Shown here: piece by piece, positions 9,740 to 17,565 of the stretch | Position numbering within the stretch: position 1 is the stretch's first letter | How the letters are laid out: each line of letters opens with the position of its first letter | IMG/VR virus record: IMGVR_UViG_3300032309_001488 | Span: 1 to 47,736 of that record | Strand: one strand, 5' to 3' | DNA length: 47,736 nucleotides | From: a virus | Position numbers and translations under genes: made by a program | The notes under the pieces: model-generated | Database searches by the model: none | What the model was told of the DNA's origin: nothing | The model's input: only the letters and a program-made list of their open reading frames with translations

Positions 9740-10747
9740 GTGTCTAAAACATTATTAGTAGACGGAAATAATTTATTGAAAATTGGATTTCATGGTGTTA
9801 GAGATTTCTACCATAATGGAAAACACGTTGGTGGTGTTTGGCACTTTCTAAATACTCTTCGAAAATTTTTAGAAGAACATAATTACAATAAAGTTGTTGT
9901 GTTTTGGGATTCTAAAACATCATCTTCACAAAGAAGATTGATATATCCAAAGTATAAGTTAAATCGTAAATCATCAGAAACCGAATCAAAAGAGGAGTCT
10001 TTTTTAGAACAAAAACAAAGGGTTAAACAATACCTCGAGGAGATGTTTGTAAGACAACTGGAAACAGAACATGCAGAAGCTGATGACTTAATCGCTCATT
10101 ACTGTAAAGTGTCGTTAGATGAAGAGAAAACGATCTTTTCAAGCGATAGAGATTTAACTCAACTTATATCTGAAAAAGTATCAATTTATTCACCATCCAC
10201 AAAACAATATTATGGTATTAATAATAAGATAAAACTTCACGATATTGAAGTTCCATACTATAATGTTAAAACAATTAAAATTCTCACAGGAGATAGTTCC
10301 GATAATATTGATGGAATATTTTATTTGGGAGAAAAAACATTAATCAAATTATTTCCTGAGCTACTTGAAGATAGAGTTGAATTACCCTATATTTTACAAA
10401 AAGGAGAACAACTCTTAAAAGAAGAAAAGGGAAATATTACTCTTCAAAACCTATTAAGTGGTAAAACAAAAGAAGGTATATTCGGAGATGAATTTTTTGA
10501 AATAAACAAAAAACTTGTCGATTTGGATGAACCCCTTTTAAATGAAGAGGAAAAAGAATTGGTGGGACTATATTACTCTGAGTCGTTGGATCCAGATGGA
10601 AGAGGGTATAGAAATCTAATTCGAATGATGATGGAGGACGGGTTTTTTAAATACTTACCAAAGGGTGACGACGCTTGGGTGAGTTTTTTAAAACCATTTT
10701 TAAAACTAACAAGAAAAGAAAAAAACAAGTTTAGAAACAAAAAGTAA
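9740..10747 (+). CDS. rnh: T4 RNase H-like 5'-3' exonuclease / flap endonuclease
   Basis: This 335-aa FEN-1-family nuclease removes RNA primers and 5' flaps from lagging strands. It starts with GTG at 9740. The start is supported because LLVDGNNLLKIG, with the first metal-binding Asp, follows at once. Further acidic metal sites are AEADDLIAHY, SSDRDLTQL and the helix-hairpin-helix region GDSSDNIDGI, in the order expected for T4 RNase H (305 aa). Basic residues between the first two motifs (SSQRRLIYPKYKLNRK) fit the helical arch. The C terminus is strongly basic (RKEKNKFRNKK). It lies between uvsX and the helicase cluster, as in other T4-like replication blocks. Confidence 0.92.
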   Translation: MSKTLLVDGNNLLKIGFHGVRDFYHNGKHVGGVWHFLNTLRKFLEEHNYNKVVVFWDSKTSSSQRRLIYPKYKLNRKSSETESKEESFLEQKQRVKQYLEEMFVRQLETEHAEADDLIAHYCKVSLDEEKTIFSSDRDLTQLISEKVSIYSPSTKQYYGINNKIKLHDIEVPYYNVKTIKILTGDSSDNIDGIFYLGEKTLIKLFPELLEDRVELPYILQKGEQLLKEEKGNITLQNLLSGKTKEGIFGDEFFEINKKLVDLDEPLLNEEEKELVGLYYSESLDPDGRGYRNLIRMMMEDGFFKYLPKGDDAWVSFLKPFLKLTRKEKNKFRNKK

Positions 10748-10763
10748 AAACCAAAAAAAAAAC

Positions 10764-11213
10764 ATGAAAGAGCAAGATATAACAAAAGTAGAATTTTTGT
10801 TAATGTGTAATGAGAACATCGTAGTTCAAAGATTTTTCAACGTAAGAGGGTTTAATAAAAACGCTCACAAATCAATCGAATTTTATAACCACATGAAAGG
10901 ATTAACAAATGAGTTAATGTATGGTTTGAAAATGAGATCGGTGTCTTATATGTTGGAAAATCAATATGAAATTTCTGAGAATCCTGAGATCTTAAACACC
11001 TCAATTACGGAAGGTCCAGAGTTTTTTAATCTAATTATTAAGGTTGGAGATATGACAATTTGTCATAGACAATTCGATGCGAAACCATACCCACCAAAGG
11101 TCAGATACACCGTAGACCTACGCCCAAAGTTAAAATCAATCATGACTGGGTTGACTGACATTTTTTCAGGTAAAAATTTTAATTTTGAATATCCGAGTTT
11201 TATTAAAAACTAA
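10764..11213 (+). CDS. Hypothetical protein between rnh and the helicase, 149 aa
   Basis: The ATG lies 16 nt after rnh in an A-rich leader. The product is a mixed alpha/beta globular protein without membrane segments. Readable stretches are EFLLMCNENIVVQRFFNVRG near the N terminus and YPPKVRYTVDLRPKLKSIM near the C terminus. Position among replication genes suggests a replisome accessory role. In T4 the neighbourhood of rnh holds dsbA, gene 33 and gene 59, but I see no residue pattern tying it to any of these. Function unknown. Confidence 0.7.
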   Translation: MKEQDITKVEFLLMCNENIVVQRFFNVRGFNKNAHKSIEFYNHMKGLTNELMYGLKMRSVSYMLENQYEISENPEILNTSITEGPEFFNLIIKVGDMTICHRQFDAKPYPPKVRYTVDLRPKLKSIMTGLTDIFSGKNFNFEYPSFIKN

Positions 11214-11216
11214 CAG

Positions 11217-11223
11217 TATTTAT
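11217..11223 (+). promoter_or_regulatory. TATTTAT box ahead of the helicase gene
   Basis: ACAGTATTTATCATTAC lies just after the preceding stop, 22 nt before the ATG at 11246. The box matches the recurring late-type motif, but its distance is larger than at most other sites and the gene is a replication gene, so this may be chance in AT-rich DNA. Confidence 0.25.
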
Positions 11224-11245
11224 CATTACTAACAAAAGAAACAAT

Positions 11246-12631
11246 ATGGCGACAGGTAAAAATTTTGAATATTTGGGGAACACTTTTCAACTACAATTAT
11301 TAAATCAAATTGTAGTTGATAAAGACTTTTCACACTCGATTATCGATGTGATTGAAAACAATTATTTTGAAAACAAATATTTTAAAATTATTATTCAAAT
11401 GATTCGTGAGTATTATCTAAAATACGATCACACACCTTCCTTCGAGACATTAGAACAAATCACAAAATCTGAATTACAACAAGCATTGGCGTCTAAAATT
11501 GTATTAGACACAATTAAGAAAATTAAAGACGCACCTATCGATGGCGTAGGTTTCGTGCAAGAAAAGGCCTTGAAATTCTGTAAACAACAAGAACTTCAAA
11601 AGGTTATGGGGAAGGCACAAAAAATCATTGATGGTGGAGAGTTTGAGAACTACGATACTTTAGAAGAGTTAGTTAAGACAGCACTTCAAGTTGGGGCGAA
11701 AGATACATCTATGTTAAATGTATTTTCAAACCTTGATCAAGTCCTTGAGGAAGATTACAGACACCCAATTCCAATGGGAATCCCTGGTATTGACAGATTG
11801 TTGAAAGGTGGTTTGGCAAAAGGAGAAATTGGCGTTATTTTAGCACCCACAGGTGTTGGTAAGTCAACGGTTCTAACCAAGATTTCGAATCACGCATTTA
11901 ACTTAGGATTTAATGTATTACAGATCTTTTTTGAAGACAACCCAAAGGTTATTCAAAGAAAACACTTCACCTTATGGACTAAGGTTCATCCTGACGATTT
12001 GTCAGAGAAAAAAGATGAGGTTATGAAAAGAGTTGTTGAAATTGAGGAGTCAATGCCTAACAAGTTAATTTTGAAAAAACTTCCGTCAGATACTATGACG
12101 ATGTTACAAATCAAAAACCAAATTAGAAAAATGGTTTCTGATGGAATTAAAGTCGATATGATTGTTTTAGATTATATTGATTGTATAGTGCCAGATAAAA
12201 ACTTGGGTGATGAGTGGAAGAGTGAAGGGTCTGTAATGAGAGCATTTGAGGCTATGTGTCACGAAATGAATATTGTAGGTTGGACAGCAACTCAAGGTAA
12301 TAGATCTTCAATATCTTCCGAAGTGGTTACTACAGATCAAATGGGGGGATCAATTAAAAAGGCTCAAGTGGGACACGTAATCATTTCAGTCGCTAAAACT
12401 CTACAACAAAAGGAGTTAAAGTTGGCAACTATAGCCATAACAAAATCAAGAATTGGTGATGATGGTGTTGTGTTTGAAAACTGTAAGTTCGATAATGCGA
12501 TGATCGACATTGACACTGAAAGTTCTATGACATTCTTAGGACTTGAAGAACAAAAAGAAGAAAGACAAAGACAACGTGTCAAAGAACTTTTAGAAAAAAG
12601 AAAACAAAGAGAAACACAAACAAATAATTAA
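11246..12631 (+). CDS. gp41: gp41-like replicative DNA helicase (DnaB family)
   Basis: This 461-aa hexameric 5'-3' replicative helicase is close in size to T4 gp41 (475 aa). The N-terminal half is helical and DnaB-like. The RecA-type motor begins near residue 175 ([18 protein letters not shown]). Walker A is APTGVGKST at 200-208 and the Walker B strand MIVLDYID has its Asp at 309. The DnaB-like motif with [10 protein letters not shown] follows, and KSRIGDDG near the C terminus fits the DnaB loop/motif 4 region. The C-terminal tail is a basic, Gln/Arg-rich helix. It should work with the primase at 44386. It is followed by nrdB after four bases. Confidence 0.93.
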   Translation: MATGKNFEYLGNTFQLQLLNQIVVDKDFSHSIIDVIENNYFENKYFKIIIQMIREYYLKYDHTPSFETLEQITKSELQQALASKIVLDTIKKIKDAPIDGVGFVQEKALKFCKQQELQKVMGKAQKIIDGGEFENYDTLEELVKTALQVGAKDTSMLNVFSNLDQVLEEDYRHPIPMGIPGIDRLLKGGLAKGEIGVILAPTGVGKSTVLTKISNHAFNLGFNVLQIFFEDNPKVIQRKHFTLWTKVHPDDLSEKKDEVMKRVVEIEESMPNKLILKKLPSDTMTMLQIKNQIRKMVSDGIKVDMIVLDYIDCIVPDKNLGDEWKSEGSVMRAFEAMCHEMNIVGWTATQGNRSSISSEVVTTDQMGGSIKKAQVGHVIISVAKTLQQKELKLATIAITKSRIGDDGVVFENCKFDNAMIDIDTESSMTFLGLEEQKEERQRQRVKELLEKRKQRETQTNN

Positions 12632-12635
12632 AAAC

Positions 12636-13583
12636 ATGGAAAAAATATTAGTTGAAAACCCGAACAGATTTGTTATTTTCCCTATCGAACACAATGATAT
12701 ATGGGAATATTACAAACAACATCAAGCGGCCTTTTGGACGGCCGAAGAAGTCGATCTAACTAACGATATTAGAGATTGGGAAAAACTTACAGAAAAAGAA
12801 CAATATTTTATTAAAAATATTCTATCATTTTTTGCTGCATCTGATGGTATCGTAAATGAAAACTTAGCCGAAAACTTCTATCGTGAAGTGCAATATCCTG
12901 AAGCAAAATTCTTCTACGGATTTCAGTTGGCGATGGAGAACATTCACTCACTTATGTATTCATTATTAATTGACACATACATCAATAATCCGAAAGAAAA
13001 AGATGAATGTTTTAATGCGATTGATCGTTTACCTGCGGTTCAGAAGAAAGCTAAGTGGGCTTTAGAGTGGATTGAAAAAGCGTCATTTGCAGAAAGATTA
13101 GTTGCGTTTGCTGCCGTTGAAGGTATTTTCTTTTCAGGTTCATTCTGTTCTATTTTTTGGATGAAATCACGAGGAATTATGCAAGGATTATGTAATGCAA
13201 ATTCACTTATATTCAAAGATGAAAACCTACACTGTGATTTTGCAATCCATTTGTTAAACAATCATTTAGAAGAAAAACCTTCTGAAAAAAGAATTAAAGA
13301 AATCTTACTTTCAGCCTTAGAAATTGAAAAAGAATTTATTACTGAATCACTTCCAGTATCACTAATCGGTATGAACTCAAATCTAATGAAACAATACTTA
13401 GAGTTTGTTGTTGATGGTTTATTAGTAAAAATGGGTTGTAGTAAAGAATTCAATGTTGAGCAACCATTTAAATTCATGGAACAAATTGCGATTGAAACAA
13501 AAGGTAATTTCTTCGAGTCAAGAACTATGGAATACCAAAAAGCCAAGTTAAATGAATCAATAAGTTTTACAGACGATTTTTAA
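12636..13583 (+). CDS. nrdB: Ribonucleotide reductase class Ia small (beta) subunit
   Basis: This 315-aa diiron-tyrosyl radical subunit pairs with NrdA to make deoxynucleotides. Metal ligands can be read by comparison with mouse R2: Asp70 (AASDG), Glu101 and His104 (MENIHS), Glu162 (AAVEGIFF), Glu196 and His199 (DENLHCDF). The radical Tyr is Y108 in MYSLLIDTY. The sequence around the site is closer to eukaryotic R2 than to E. coli NrdB. The C-terminal SFTDDF would dock into the large subunit. It lies four bases after the helicase gene and ten before nrdA, forming a replication/nucleotide operon. Confidence 0.95.
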   Translation: MEKILVENPNRFVIFPIEHNDIWEYYKQHQAAFWTAEEVDLTNDIRDWEKLTEKEQYFIKNILSFFAASDGIVNENLAENFYREVQYPEAKFFYGFQLAMENIHSLMYSLLIDTYINNPKEKDECFNAIDRLPAVQKKAKWALEWIEKASFAERLVAFAAVEGIFFSGSFCSIFWMKSRGIMQGLCNANSLIFKDENLHCDFAIHLLNNHLEEKPSEKRIKEILLSALEIEKEFITESLPVSLIGMNSNLMKQYLEFVVDGLLVKMGCSKEFNVEQPFKFMEQIAIETKGNFFESRTMEYQKAKLNESISFTDDF

Positions 13584-13593
13584 ATTTTATATT

Positions 13594-16023
13594 ATGTCAT
13601 TAAAAATAAATAAAAGAGACGGCGAATCCGCATCTTTTAACCCTCAGAAAATTTATCAAAGAGTTAAAAGAGCCGCGAAAGGTCTAAACGTAAATTCAGA
13701 TGAAATTTTCATCAAAGTTATTACTTCAGTTCCGACTGAGGGGGAAGTAACAACAAAAGAGTTAGATAAGTTAATATATGAAATTGCTGCGGCATATACG
13801 GGAAGTCATTATGACTATTCTAAATTGGCGGCTCATGTTGCGATTTCATCATATCATAAAGAAACAAATGATAGTTTTTCAGAAACTATGATGGTTCTTT
13901 ACGAAGATGGTATTATTAATGAAAAACTAATGGAAACCATTAAAGAATATGGTGAAGATACTATTGACGCGGCTATCAACCACGAAAATGATTACAACTT
14001 TGATTATTTTGCTTGGAGATCTTTACAAGAAATGTATTTGTTGAAAAGACCTAATGGTAGAGTTATTGAAAGACCACAACACATGTATATGAGAGTTTCT
14101 CTTTGGGTTACAAATAATTTAACTGAGGCTTTGGAATACTATAACTCACTTTCAAATCAGTTAATATCTAAAGCGACACCAATTATGATCAATTCAGGAA
14201 CAAAAGTTCCTCAGTTAGCATCTTGTGTTCTTCACTATAACAATTCAGATTCAAGACAAGGATTGTTGGATACTTTAAATGATATATCAACTTTTTCTTC
14301 AGATGCTGCAGGTATTGGTTTATCAATGTCTAACATTAGAAGTAAAGAAAGTCGAATCACAACTTCAGGTGGTTATGCTGGAGGTCTTTTAAAATATTTG
14401 AAAATTGTTAATGAGTCTCTTAGATTCTTTAATCAACAAGGAAGAAGACCGGGAAGTGCCGCGATTTATTTAGAGCCATGGCATAAAGATATTATTGATC
14501 TTCTTGAAATAAAAAAGAACACAGGTGCTGAAGAACTTAGAGCTCGTGATTTATTTACCGCGATTTGGATACCTGATAACTTTATGAGAGCGGTTAAAAA
14601 CAATTCAGATTGGTATTTGTTTTGTCCAAATGATATAGTAAAAGCAGGACTAAAACCACTACAAGAATGTTATGGTGATGAATATGAAACAAACTACAAT
14701 AAAGCAGTTAGTTTAGGTCTTGGAAAGAAAATTAAAGCACAAGATATATGGACAAAAATCATTGAGTCTCAAGTTGAAACTGGTGTTCCGTATTTATGTT
14801 CTAAAGATAGTGCTAATAGAAAGTCAAACCATCAAAATATTGGTGTTATTAAACAATCTAATTTGTGTAATGAGATTTATCAATATACAGATGAAAAGAC
14901 CACAGCGATTTGCACTTTGTCATCTATGGTTTTGAAAAACTTTGTTGTTAATAATAAATTTGATTTTGATTTATTGTTTTCTGAAGTTAGAAAAGTTGTT
15001 CGTTCATTAAATAAAGTTATTGAAATAAACAATTATTCTACTGAGAAAGGAAGAAAAGGTGGATTAGAACAAAGAGCGATTGCGATTGGAACACAAGGAT
15101 TGGCTGATGTGTTTTATCTTATGGATTATATTTTCACGTCTGAAGAAGCTAGAAAGTTAAATAAAGACATTTTTGAAACCATTTATTACGCAGCGATCTA
15201 TGAAAGTAATCGGTTATGTATGAATGGTAATTATGAACCATATACTTTCTTTGAAGGATCACCGATGTCAAAAGGAGAATTCCAATTTGATATGTGGGGA
15301 TTGAATGAGTCACAACTTTCAGGAATGTGGGATTGGAACAAGTTGAAAAATAGTGTGTCTCAGTATGGTGTTTGTAATTCATTATTCACAGCACAAATGC
15401 CCGTGGCATCTTCAGCTAAAATTACAGGTTCATTTGAAATGACAGAACCAGCTCACTCAGCGTTATTTAACCGACGAGTAGTTGGGGGTGAAATTTTAAT
15501 TGTGAATAAATACTTAATTAATGATTTTGAAAAAATTGGAATATGGTCAGAAGACTTGAAGAATGAAATTATCTTCAACGAAGGATCAATTCAAAATATC
15601 AATTTTAATAATTATTTAGATCCTGAAGATAAAAACTACAATAAGAAAGTTAAACGAATTGAGCATTTAATTCCTAAGTATAAAACTATTTGGGAAATCT
15701 CACAAAGAGAATTAATTGATATGGCATCCGAAAGAGCACCATTTATTGATCAATCACAGTCGATGAATATCTATATGGCAAATCCAACTCTATCAAAGAT
15801 TACATCATCGCATTTCCATTCTTGGGAAAAAGGTTTAAAGACTCTTTGTTATTATGTTAGAACTAAAGCCATTTCAACAGGAGCAAAACACTTGGCAATG
15901 GATATATCAAAAAAAGAAAAACCAAGAGTAACTCCTGAACCACCGAAAGTTGACTATTCTCACTTAAACTTACCACCAAAACCAAACAATTCTGATTTTG
16001 AATGTTTTGGGTGTTCTTCATAG
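13594..16023 (+). CDS. nrdA: Ribonucleotide reductase class Ia large (alpha) subunit
   Basis: This 809-aa catalytic subunit has an N-terminal ATP-cone (residues 1-90, starting KINKRDGESASFNPQKIY), the site for allosteric on/off control. Active-site Cys are C211 (LASCVLHY) and C440 (AICTLSS), with the thiyl-radical Cys C425 in NLCNEI, where N423 and E427 are the usual partners. PVASSAKITGSFEMTEP is the conserved C-terminal barrel segment. The protein ends in CFGCSS, a C-x2-C pair (C804, C807) for re-reduction by a thioredoxin or glutaredoxin, in the eukaryote-like spacing. All catalytic residues are present, so it should be active. A strong terminator follows. Confidence 0.95.
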   Translation: MSLKINKRDGESASFNPQKIYQRVKRAAKGLNVNSDEIFIKVITSVPTEGEVTTKELDKLIYEIAAAYTGSHYDYSKLAAHVAISSYHKETNDSFSETMMVLYEDGIINEKLMETIKEYGEDTIDAAINHENDYNFDYFAWRSLQEMYLLKRPNGRVIERPQHMYMRVSLWVTNNLTEALEYYNSLSNQLISKATPIMINSGTKVPQLASCVLHYNNSDSRQGLLDTLNDISTFSSDAAGIGLSMSNIRSKESRITTSGGYAGGLLKYLKIVNESLRFFNQQGRRPGSAAIYLEPWHKDIIDLLEIKKNTGAEELRARDLFTAIWIPDNFMRAVKNNSDWYLFCPNDIVKAGLKPLQECYGDEYETNYNKAVSLGLGKKIKAQDIWTKIIESQVETGVPYLCSKDSANRKSNHQNIGVIKQSNLCNEIYQYTDEKTTAICTLSSMVLKNFVVNNKFDFDLLFSEVRKVVRSLNKVIEINNYSTEKGRKGGLEQRAIAIGTQGLADVFYLMDYIFTSEEARKLNKDIFETIYYAAIYESNRLCMNGNYEPYTFFEGSPMSKGEFQFDMWGLNESQLSGMWDWNKLKNSVSQYGVCNSLFTAQMPVASSAKITGSFEMTEPAHSALFNRRVVGGEILIVNKYLINDFEKIGIWSEDLKNEIIFNEGSIQNINFNNYLDPEDKNYNKKVKRIEHLIPKYKTIWEISQRELIDMASERAPFIDQSQSMNIYMANPTLSKITSSHFHSWEKGLKTLCYYVRTKAISTGAKHLAMDISKKEKPRVTPEPPKVDYSHLNLPPKPNNSDFECFGCSS

Positions 16024-16048
16024 AACAAAAACAAATATCCAATGTGTT

Positions 16049-16073
16049 ATCCCGAGCTAGGTCGGGATTTTTT
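16049..16073 (+). terminator. Rho-independent terminator after nrdA
   Basis: A 7-bp stem, ATCCCGA with TCGGGAT around a six-base loop, is followed by T6. It lies 25 bases after the nrdA stop and ends the replication/nucleotide block. Confidence 0.88.
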
Positions 16074-16101
16074 ATTTATTAGTTTTTTTACATATCTAAA
16101 C

Positions 16102-16108
16102 TATTTAT
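16102..16108 (+). promoter_or_regulatory. Candidate late promoter box ahead of the flavoprotein gene
   Basis: AACTATTTATTTGTATG places TATTTAT 4 nt before the ATG at 16113. The same extended form (ACTATTTATTTATATG) occurs before the homing endonuclease at 28909. With initiation a few bases downstream, the transcript would have almost no leader. Confidence 0.5.
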
Positions 16109-16112
16109 TTGT

Positions 16113-16880
16113 ATGTCAAATATTATTCAAGAAGAAATTCAAAAGATTAGAAAAATGATGCTCTTGGAAGAACTAGTCCAAGAAGATGGTGCAAAAAAAT
16201 TAAAACAAACTTTAGACATTCTACAAAAAAAAGACAAAGTTTTATTGTTGAGTTGTTCAAATAGATTTAATTGGGATCCTAAAAAGATAGATGTTCCAAA
16301 ATCAAAGATACTTGCAATGTATTTGAATGAAGAACTTGGTGATAAATCAGTTTTTATGGATGTATCAGAACTTAAGATTTTTCCTTGTGAAGGAAATGTT
16401 TCAAGGGAAGAAGGAAATAGTTGTGGTATTTTAAAATCATTACTTAAAGATGATAAAAAAAACCCTTCAGGGCATCATAGGTGTTGGGCAAGTTTAAATA
16501 ATAAAACAGATGAATTATGGAAAGTCAGTAAAGAATTATTTGAATCAGACGCTGTGGTATTCTTTAGTTCGGTTAGATGGGGACAGGCCAATATGTTTTA
16601 TCAAAATCTAATAGAACGTTTAACTTGGATTGAAAATAGATACAGGACTTTAGGTGAAAAGAATATAGTTGAAGGTATTGAAACAGGTTTTATTTGTGTT
16701 GGTCAAAATTGGAATGGTGAAAATGTTACAGAAATTCAAAAAGAGGTTCACAAATTCTATGGATTTAGTCCTAATAAAGAACTATATTGGAATTGGCAAT
16801 ATACAACTGATGATGATGACGAAAGTAAATCTTCTTACAAAAAATCCCACAAAAAATTCATTGATGATATGGGGTTATGA
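16113..16880 (+). CDS. Flavodoxin-fold NAD(P)H/FMN reductase-like protein
   Basis: From about residue 40 the 255-aa product reads as a flavodoxin-like alpha/beta protein of the NADPH-dependent FMN reductase type. A first strand and loop VLLLSCSNR is followed by a long insertion with spaced Cys (FPCEGN, NSCGIL, HHRCWAS). Next come SDAVVFFSSVRWGQANMFYQ, which resembles the flavin-binding 'sPvrwgs.s...k...dr' segment, and a third strand GFICVGQNW. Residues 1-22 form an extra helix (EIQKIRKMMLLEE) not expected in this enzyme family. It resembles the N terminus of the 225-aa protein at 6763 and contains LLE, an (L/I)xE-type cleavage site. I infer a redox enzyme, possibly packaged in the virion. 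Substrate unknown. The Cys pattern could bind Fe-S, but this is not established. Confidence 0.65.
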   Translation: MSNIIQEEIQKIRKMMLLEELVQEDGAKKLKQTLDILQKKDKVLLLSCSNRFNWDPKKIDVPKSKILAMYLNEELGDKSVFMDVSELKIFPCEGNVSREEGNSCGILKSLLKDDKKNPSGHHRCWASLNNKTDELWKVSKELFESDAVVFFSSVRWGQANMFYQNLIERLTWIENRYRTLGEKNIVEGIETGFICVGQNWNGENVTEIQKEVHKFYGFSPNKELYWNWQYTTDDDDESKSSYKKSHKKFIDDMGL

Positions 16881-17052
16881 AATAGGATATTATAAATATA
16901 AATCAACAACAACACCAATTATAGAATGTTTGAGTTGTTATCCTATAAACGAATCTATTAACGAATACATACTTAATCAAAAATTTGTTGAGTTTGAATA
17001 CGAATCTGATGATATAAAGACTATTGATGGTAAAATTGTTGTATTAATTTAA
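16864..17052 (+). CDS. Small ORF overlapping the flavoprotein 3' end
   Basis: A 62-codon frame starts with ATG at 16864, 17 nt inside the flavoprotein gene in a different frame, and runs to a TAA at 17052. The product is short and hydrophilic with Tyr- and Glu-rich segments (GYEIGYYKYKS, FVEFEYESDD) and two Cys (ECLSCY). It could be a separate coupled gene, or a C-terminal part of the upstream protein reached by a +1 frameshift or split by an indel. The flavodoxin fold looks complete without it, so I prefer a separate gene. Confidence 0.4.
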   Translation: MIWGYEIGYYKYKSTTTPIIECLSCYPINESINEYILNQKFVEFEYESDDIKTIDGKIVVLI

Positions 17053-17086
17053 TTGCAGGATTTTTACTTAAAAAAAACCTAACTTA

Positions 17087-17093
17087 TATTTAT
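17087..17093 (+). promoter_or_regulatory. Candidate late promoter box ahead of the baseplate operon
   Basis: CTTATATTTATATGTGATATG places TATTTAT 7 nt before the gp25-like start. It stands at the head of a long run of closely packed tail genes (17101 onwards), the expected place for a late promoter. Confidence 0.5.
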
Positions 17094-17100
17094 ATGTGAT

Positions 17101-17559
17101 ATGGCAAATGGTATAACTTATGGTATTTCTTTTCCTTTTGTAGATTCTTTTACGGGAAGATATTTAGATGTTACTAATTCAACTGAAGGTGAAATAAGGT
17201 CAAGCTTAGTTCATTTAATTTTAACAAGAAAGGGATCAAGATATTTTCTACCTGATTTTGGAACAAGACTTTATGAATTTATTTTTGAACCATTAGACGG
17301 ACCAACTTTTTCTGATATAGAAGCAGAGATCAAAAGTAGTGTTGGGACATACATGCCAAATTTACAAATCACTAACATATCTGTTGAGCCAGGTTCTGCT
17401 GGTTTAGAAGATAAAGGTTACACGGTAAATAAAAATGGAGAAAGAGAGTTTCGTGTTACAAACATTGGAACATTAGAACACACAGCAAAAATCAAAATAG
17501 ATTATAGAATAACAGATTCGGCTTTTGAATCGAGTGATTTTATTATTATCAATATTTAA
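17101..17559 (+). CDS. gp25: gp25-like baseplate wedge protein
   Basis: This 152-aa protein of the T4 gp25 / phage W family (T4 gp25 is 132 aa) joins the wedge to the sheath initiator region of contractile baseplates. Typical features are GEIRSSLVHLILTRKGSRYF near residues 30-50, PDFGTRLYEFIFEPLD at about 51-66, the following amphipathic helix (DIEAEIKSSV), and a C-terminal beta segment with KIKIDYRI. It is immediately followed by gp6, as in T4-like phages and contractile injection systems. Confidence 0.9.
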   Translation: MANGITYGISFPFVDSFTGRYLDVTNSTEGEIRSSLVHLILTRKGSRYFLPDFGTRLYEFIFEPLDGPTFSDIEAEIKSSVGTYMPNLQITNISVEPGSAGLEDKGYTVNKNGEREFRVTNIGTLEHTAKIKIDYRITDSAFESSDFIIINI

Positions 17560-17565
17560 TATTAT

